The notes under the pieces were generated by a model, which saw nothing but the letters and a program-made list of their open reading frames with translations, was not told the DNA's origin and did no database searches. Position numbers and translations under genes: made by a program. Positions 41,208-45,074 of a DNA stretch of 45,074 nt are shown one piece after another. Within the stretch, counting starts at the first letter, position 1. Each line of letters opens with the position of its first letter. The stretch comes from Betaproteobacteria bacterium (GTDB taxonomy: Bacteria; Acidobacteriota; Terriglobia; Acidiferrales; UBA7541). The stretch covers positions 1 through 45,074 of the forward strand of contig CAJCHZ010000096.1 in the NCBI GenBank assembly GCA_903970165.1. The letters are read 5' to 3'.

Positions 41208-41921
41208 ATAAGAACACTACTCAACGTCTCATTCGTTCTTTTTCTTGCGGCCGATGCTTCTGCGCAGCAAGTCGGTTCCGTCGATCTCACTCGCCCGCCC
41301 AAACGTGTAGACTTGCCGAACGGTTGCAAGAAACTCCTCCCTGGCATCATTGGAGACGGGTGGCCGAAGCCTGAAGATCAAGTACCGCGTAATATTCTGG
41401 TCAAAGTGGTTAGCGTGAACGATTCGAAGCCTGTCTTGCGTAGTGAACTAGTAGCGGAAGTGCGGCTCCAGAATAGCGGCACTCAATCAATAAAGATTCC
41501 CTGGAGCAATGAATTCAGTTCGGTCGTCAAAGATCAGAGTCCAGATAACTGGAGCCGGGATCAAGCAACCTTCAAGTTTATGTTGGAAAATCAGCAGGGC
41601 CGCAGAGTGCGGCTTAAGAGTCTGACCGAAGCGCTCTATGGTTCCAAGTCCGCCGAAGGAAGTGAACTTGACCTGAAGCCAGGCGAAAGCATTACGGCCT
41701 CGGTCAAGTTTGCACTTATAGACGAATTTCCGATTTCGCCCCTCCGATTGAAAGAAGGGGAATGGCAGCTGTCAGCTGAATGGGTCCGAACTGGTCGCAC
41801 TCGCTCAGTCAGCGAGAATTGTACGGTGGCGAACGGATATTTCCACTACGATCATTATTATCAGCAGCAGAACCCGGGCGTAACAATTCAGGTCAAGACT
41901 ACTGGTTCAAACACGACCTAA
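41208..41921 (+). CDS. Uncharacterised exported protein with irregular start
   Basis: The downstream part (41313-41921, formal TTG start) gives 202 residues and resembles a beta-sandwich domain: RNILVKVVSVNDSKPVLRSELVAEVRLQNSG, SIKIPWSNEFSSVV, SELDLKPGESITASVKFALIDE and EGEWQLSAEWVRTGR. The same frame continues upstream without stops to 41093 and reads IRTLLNVSFVLFLAADASA-QQ, a convincing signal peptide. No ATG, GTG or TTG precedes it in frame. The only nearby ATG (41200), with AGGA 5 bp ahead, is one base out of register. Either the start is unconventional or one base is lost here. Function unknown. Confidence 0.6.
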   Translation: MRTLLNVSFVLFLAADASAQQVGSVDLTRPPKRVDLPNGCKKLLPGIIGDGWPKPEDQVPRNILVKVVSVNDSKPVLRSELVAEVRLQNSGTQSIKIPWSNEFSSVVKDQSPDNWSRDQATFKFMLENQQGRRVRLKSLTEALYGSKSAEGSELDLKPGESITASVKFALIDEFPISPLRLKEGEWQLSAEWVRTGRTRSVSENCTVANGYFHYDHYYQQQNPGVTIQVKTTGSNTT

Positions 41922-42139
41922 AGGCTTATGGAATAAAACCCAACTGTCTGCAAGTCCCTTTTTTGTTCGCCGCTACTTTGATAATCTGTTTCCCGTTTAC
42001 AGAATGGAGCAACTGTGTCCTCCGCGCCGGCCACGCCCGCAGAAAATCCCATATCGCCAAGCCGACTCACTCATCCCACCAACCAACGGTCACACGCTAA
42101 CGCGGGTAAAAAGTGTATAGTAGCGATAGGTGGTTAACC

Positions 42140-42439
42140 ATGTATCAAGCCCAAATCGCGCAACACTTTGAAAGTAGCGTCAAGAGAAATACAAGGCGAA
42201 TCGGCAGCATCCTTCTCCCGGTAGCGGTAATGCTTATGGCAGTCCGCCCGATCACCTCGCGTTGGCATACATACGATTTTTCCTCAAAATTTTTGGCGGC
42301 CGTCTTCCTTTTGAGCTTGGCTATAAAACCAATATTCGACTATCTGGCCGAAGTGAAGGTCCTGCAAGGAAACCAGCACCTCTCCAACTCTTGGGATGGA
42401 TACATCCTCGTCATGATAGCAATCCTACTTTTCACGTGA
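42140..42439 (+). CDS. Small predicted membrane protein (99 aa)
   Basis: 99 residues from the ATG at 42140, which has AGGTGG 8 bp upstream; the frame is open to 42113. It has two or three hydrophobic segments (IGSILLPVAVMLMAV, FLAAVFLLSLAIKPIFDYLA and the terminal YILVMIAILLF). There is an N-terminal amphipathic stretch (YQAQIAQHFESSVKRNTRR). No known family. Coding character is moderate. Confidence 0.5.
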   Translation: MYQAQIAQHFESSVKRNTRRIGSILLPVAVMLMAVRPITSRWHTYDFSSKFLAAVFLLSLAIKPIFDYLAEVKVLQGNQHLSNSWDGYILVMIAILLFT

Positions 42440-42655
42440 CGCGGATAGAGCGTTTCTCTACCGCGCATCGGCTCAGACTTAAGCCCACCCGGTCAGTTGC
42501 ATTCCAAGCATCGCGGTACGTTTGTACTATGGCCGCCGCCACGCTGATTTGCGACCCTAAATCTGGCCGAGCCGTCGCGTGCATTCGTGTCCGCAGACGG
42601 ACGACTCCATTCCGGCTGCGCCTCCCAAATCCCCCGGCGCACGAGGGGCAAATCA

Positions 42656-44245
42656 TTGGATTCCGCGGCAAATAGCACTTCAAAGGCTGCCAAACCTCCC
42701 ACCAGTCCCCGCAAGGCGTCTGGTGGCACCCCCATCGCGCACGAAACTCAGGTCATTGCCACCGGCACGCACCAGGCAGAAAACTCCGACAAGCGGGAAC
42801 TTTTCAAAGAGGCCACTTCTACTGCCCTGGTTTTCCCCAACGGCGGCGTAATTCGCCTCTCCGCGGCAGTCGACCCCGGCCAGCTTCTCTTCCTCACCAA
42901 CCAGGAAACCCGCCGCGAAGTCGTCGCCCAGGTCACTCGCAAGCGCGTCAACCCTTCCTCCGGCTTTTATATCGAGCTGGAATTCACAGAACCCGCCCCA
43001 GATTTCTGGGGCATTGAATTTCCCGAAAATCCTGTGGCCGCTCCCGCGAATGAGCCGCAGTCTTCTGCCGGCGATTACGAGCTAATGCATTCCGATGAAG
43101 CCGCCCCGGACGATCTCAGCCCCAACGCCCCAGCTCCGACCACTGCCGAAGTCCAAGCTCTTGTTGACGAGGTAGAAGCTCTCCGAGCGCGACTCCGCTC
43201 GATGCAAACGCAAACTCCACCGGCCCAGCCTGAACTTGCTTCTTTGGATGCTCCGATTCCTTCTTCCGCCCCCGCCCCGCCGCTTCCTGCCATGCTTGCG
43301 GCCATTCTTGATCAGTCGATAGCCGAGCAGAAGAGCAAAGCACCATCCGGCCACGCCGATCCTTCCGCGCCGGAAAACACATCCACTCTTTCCGCTGAAA
43401 CTCCTCAATCGGAAGACCAGCAAGCCGTTGCAGCCTCAAAATCCGAACCAGAAGAAGATCTCCTCCCGAAACCAGCACTCGACTTCCAGAAATCAAAATC
43501 GCCAAAACAAATCCCGCCGCCGGTGGAATACGGGCCACCCTCCTCCGACCGCATGGGTCTCCTGCGCCTCGCTCTCCTAGCCGTAGTTTCTCTCTTCGCA
43601 GTCTCCGTCGCCGCATGGAACATGCATTGGCTCCCCTGGCTCAATGGACCAGCGAATCCTTCGGGTAGCGCGTCTGCCCCATCACGCTCAACCGCGAATT
43701 CTTCAACGGCAGCACACCAAGCCGCGCCGAAGTCCGACCAGCATCTCGATGCGAACGCGTCCACGCCGCCGAGCGCCGCGAATTCCACCGCCGCGCCACA
43801 AGGCACCGCCTCCACGGAAGGGCCGTCCCCAGATGCCCAGGAAGAACCGGCTCAATCAACGGATGCAGCTTCAGAGCCCATAACCAAAAAAGATTCCCCA
43901 GTAGTTTCCGTCGCCAGGCGCACCCCGGTGCACTCCGCCCCGGTTCCGGAAGACGCTCCCGCGGATGACACTACGGCGATCGTTCCTCCAAGGCTCGTCA
44001 AGTCCGTCAAACCCACCGCTCCCTCAGACGCTCTGCAAAGCTTCGTCACGGGAAACGTCACTCTCGACGCCCTCGTCGACAAATCCGGCCGCGTCGAATC
44101 CATGAAAGTCCTCTCAGGCCCACCGTCCTTCCACAAAGCCGCCATGGAAGCCTTAAAGCAATACCGCTACGAGCCCGCCCGCCAGCACGGCAAACCAGTC
44201 TCCGCCCACGTAACAGTCACAGTTCCCTTCCTCTTCGAACCGTAA
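42656..44245 (+). CDS. TonB-type protein with N-terminal PilZ-like domain
   Basis: 529 residues from the TTG at 42656, with GAGGGG 7 bp upstream; an earlier GTG at 42587 is possible. The N-terminal domain (VIRLSAAVDPGQLLFLTNQETRREVVAQVTRKR...GFYIELEFTEPAPDFWGIEF) resembles a PilZ barrel but lacks clear RxxxR. A long disordered Pro/Ser/Ala segment, one membrane helix (LLRLALLAVVSLFAVSVAAW) and another disordered linker follow. The C-terminal TonB domain is LVKSVKPTAPSDALQSFVTGNVTLDALVDKSGRVESMKVLSGPPSFHKAAMEALKQYRYEP. No ExbB/ExbD or receptor gene is nearby. It may be a signal-gated energy transducer. Confidence 0.8.
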   Translation: MDSAANSTSKAAKPPTSPRKASGGTPIAHETQVIATGTHQAENSDKRELFKEATSTALVFPNGGVIRLSAAVDPGQLLFLTNQETRREVVAQVTRKRVNPSSGFYIELEFTEPAPDFWGIEFPENPVAAPANEPQSSAGDYELMHSDEAAPDDLSPNAPAPTTAEVQALVDEVEALRARLRSMQTQTPPAQPELASLDAPIPSSAPAPPLPAMLAAILDQSIAEQKSKAPSGHADPSAPENTSTLSAETPQSEDQQAVAASKSEPEEDLLPKPALDFQKSKSPKQIPPPVEYGPPSSDRMGLLRLALLAVVSLFAVSVAAWNMHWLPWLNGPANPSGSASAPSRSTANSSTAAHQAAPKSDQHLDANASTPPSAANSTAAPQGTASTEGPSPDAQEEPAQSTDAASEPITKKDSPVVSVARRTPVHSAPVPEDAPADDTTAIVPPRLVKSVKPTAPSDALQSFVTGNVTLDALVDKSGRVESMKVLSGPPSFHKAAMEALKQYRYEPARQHGKPVSAHVTVTVPFLFEP

Positions 44246-44380
44246 CCCCAACGAGGCACTTGTAATGGCCCACCGTTAGGCCTGCTGAGCCTTCTACAAC
44301 AAATTGGCGCGCTGCCTGGCCTGAACCAGTTCGTGGTTTTTCCGGTTGCCGCGTTTCTCCGAACCTGAGAATGAGAGATA

Positions 44381-44410
44381 CTCATCCGGTTCCAAGGAGA
44401 ACCGGATGAG
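44381..44410 (+). promoter_or_regulatory. Perfect 12-bp inverted repeat over the DUF1398 start
   Basis: CTCATCCGGTTC (44381-44392) and GAACCGGATGAG (44399-44410) pair without mismatch around the loop CAAGGA. The ribosome-binding site AAGGAG falls in the loop and its border, and the ATG at 44406 lies in the right arm. In RNA this hairpin would hide the start codon. It may instead be a repressor operator. Confidence 0.7.
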
Positions 44411-44822
44411 CAAAGCAATTGAGATTTTACAAGCTGCGTTGCAGCGTGCCATGGCGGGCCGGCCAAAGGTCGGAGGTTTCCCTTATTTAGCCGAGACTCT
44501 GCGGCGCGCTGGTGTGACGCGAAATCTTTGGTATCTTCCCGCTTGCCAGAGTCTCTTCCTGACAGAACATGGTCCAGTTGTGTCCCTCGGCACGCCGTTG
44601 GTGACGGAGACCACCGATGTTCCAAGGTTCGACCGGGAAGCCCTGATCTCTGCTCTACGGACTGACCAAGCCGGACGGAGCACGTTTCCAGAATTTCTGA
44701 GTGCGTCCTGGCGGGCTGGAGTCGTCCGATATGATGTGGATTTCGCGGCACGCACATGCACCTACTTCGGAGCGAACGGCGAGGAATACGTCGAAAGCTA
44801 TCCGGCGGCCGATTTGGGATAG
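44406..44822 (+). CDS. DUF1398 (YbcV-like) family protein
   Basis: 138 residues from the ATG at 44406, preceded by AAGGAG at 6 bp; the frame extends to 44346. Starts MSKAIEILQAALQRAMAGRPKVGGFPYLAETLRRAGVTRNLWYLPAC and ends with the family signature VVRYDVDFAARTCTYFGANGEEYVESYPA. The fold is alpha/beta. The function of the family is unknown. The start lies inside a perfect inverted repeat. No co-directional partner is close. Confidence 0.85.
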   Translation: MSKAIEILQAALQRAMAGRPKVGGFPYLAETLRRAGVTRNLWYLPACQSLFLTEHGPVVSLGTPLVTETTDVPRFDREALISALRTDQAGRSTFPEFLSASWRAGVVRYDVDFAARTCTYFGANGEEYVESYPAADLG

Positions 44823-44913
44823 TCGCGAGGGGCCTAACGCACCGCTGCACTCAATTTGCCGAAGCCAACAAACTTGCTAATCTATTCCCCCCGTTTCCAG
44901 ACTGGAGCCCAAG

Positions 44914-45074
44914 GTGACCACCGCACGCCCAACCCCGCCGTTTGACCTGGCAGAAGCAATGAGGCATCTCTCCTCCACCCACGAAAACCTAAAACTCCTG
45001 ATCGAGGAAACTCCCCCTTTCCAAATGGAACTAGCCTCCGACGGCATCGACACTCCCTACCACTCCCTCATGGA
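44914..45074 (+). CDS. Uncharacterised protein, N-terminal part
   Basis: A frame opens at GTG 44914 (GGAG about 6 bp upstream) and runs off the window. It reads VTTARPTPPFDLAEAMRHLSSTHENLKLLIEETPPF and on to a DGIDTPYHSLM segment, with good coding character. The family is not recognised. Its leader resembles the sequence at 41978-42035. Confidence 0.5.
   Translation, partial: MTTARPTPPFDLAEAMRHLSSTHENLKLLIEETPPFQMELASDGIDTPYHSLM

Overview
The window looks like a chromosomal segment of a moderately GC-rich Gram-negative bacterium, most probably an Acidobacteriota member of the Koribacter/Sulfotelmatobacter kind. That placement is an inference. It rests on protein style: a complete division and cell-wall cluster, a pqqABCDE operon beside it, an ECF sigma/anti-sigma/DUF3106 trio, and a TonB-like protein with a long disordered linker. 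No rRNA, tRNA, CRISPR array, transposase or phage gene was seen.

Layout. 1-3540: the end of a thioredoxin-fold protein, then a copper-defence pair on the minus strand (CsoR-type repressor upstream of a CopA-type ATPase, with a C-rich operator-like array in front of csoR) and a 73-residue orphan. 3541-9504: a mostly non-coding stretch, a small Cys-rich exported protein, an MGDG-synthase-type glycosyltransferase, a PHP hydrolase, a PAP2 phosphatase, a TPR secretory protein and a DoxX-like membrane protein. 9627-12436: an orphan sugar-binding lipoprotein with dyads in front of it, then a UbiA prenyltransferase tightly followed by CutC.

12755-30591 (all minus strand): a textbook dcw cluster, transcribed mraZ-rsmH-ftsL-ftsI-murE-murF-mraY-murD-ftsW-murG-murC-murB-ftsQ-ftsA-ftsZ. 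It starts at a near-consensus sigma-70 promoter followed by five perfectly phased 10-bp MraZ boxes, and ends at a strong intrinsic terminator after ftsZ. ddl is not in the cluster. These genes make the UDP-MurNAc-pentapeptide and lipid II, polymerise and cross-link septal peptidoglycan, and build the Z ring.

30975-34254 (plus strand): pqqA-B-C-D-E, divergent from the dcw cluster, with a terminator-like hairpin between pqqD and pqqE. 34342-39848 (minus strand): an MFS exporter flanked by two REP-like hairpins, the sigma/anti-sigma/DUF3106 group, a ZIP metal transporter and the YchF ATPase. 39956-45074 (plus strand): poorly characterised genes, including a ferric-reductase-like heme membrane protein, an exported protein whose signal peptide lacks a normal start codon, a TonB-type fusion, and a DUF1398 gene whose ribosome-binding site and start codon lie in a perfect 12-bp inverted repeat.

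Most of the window is well-understood housekeeping DNA. I do not see a clear new multi-gene system. The most interesting items are the DUF1398 start hairpin, the hairpin splitting the pqq operon, the repeat array in the ftsQ-ftsA junction, the DNPK variant in MurE, the REP-like element inside pqqE and the small Cys-rich exported protein.
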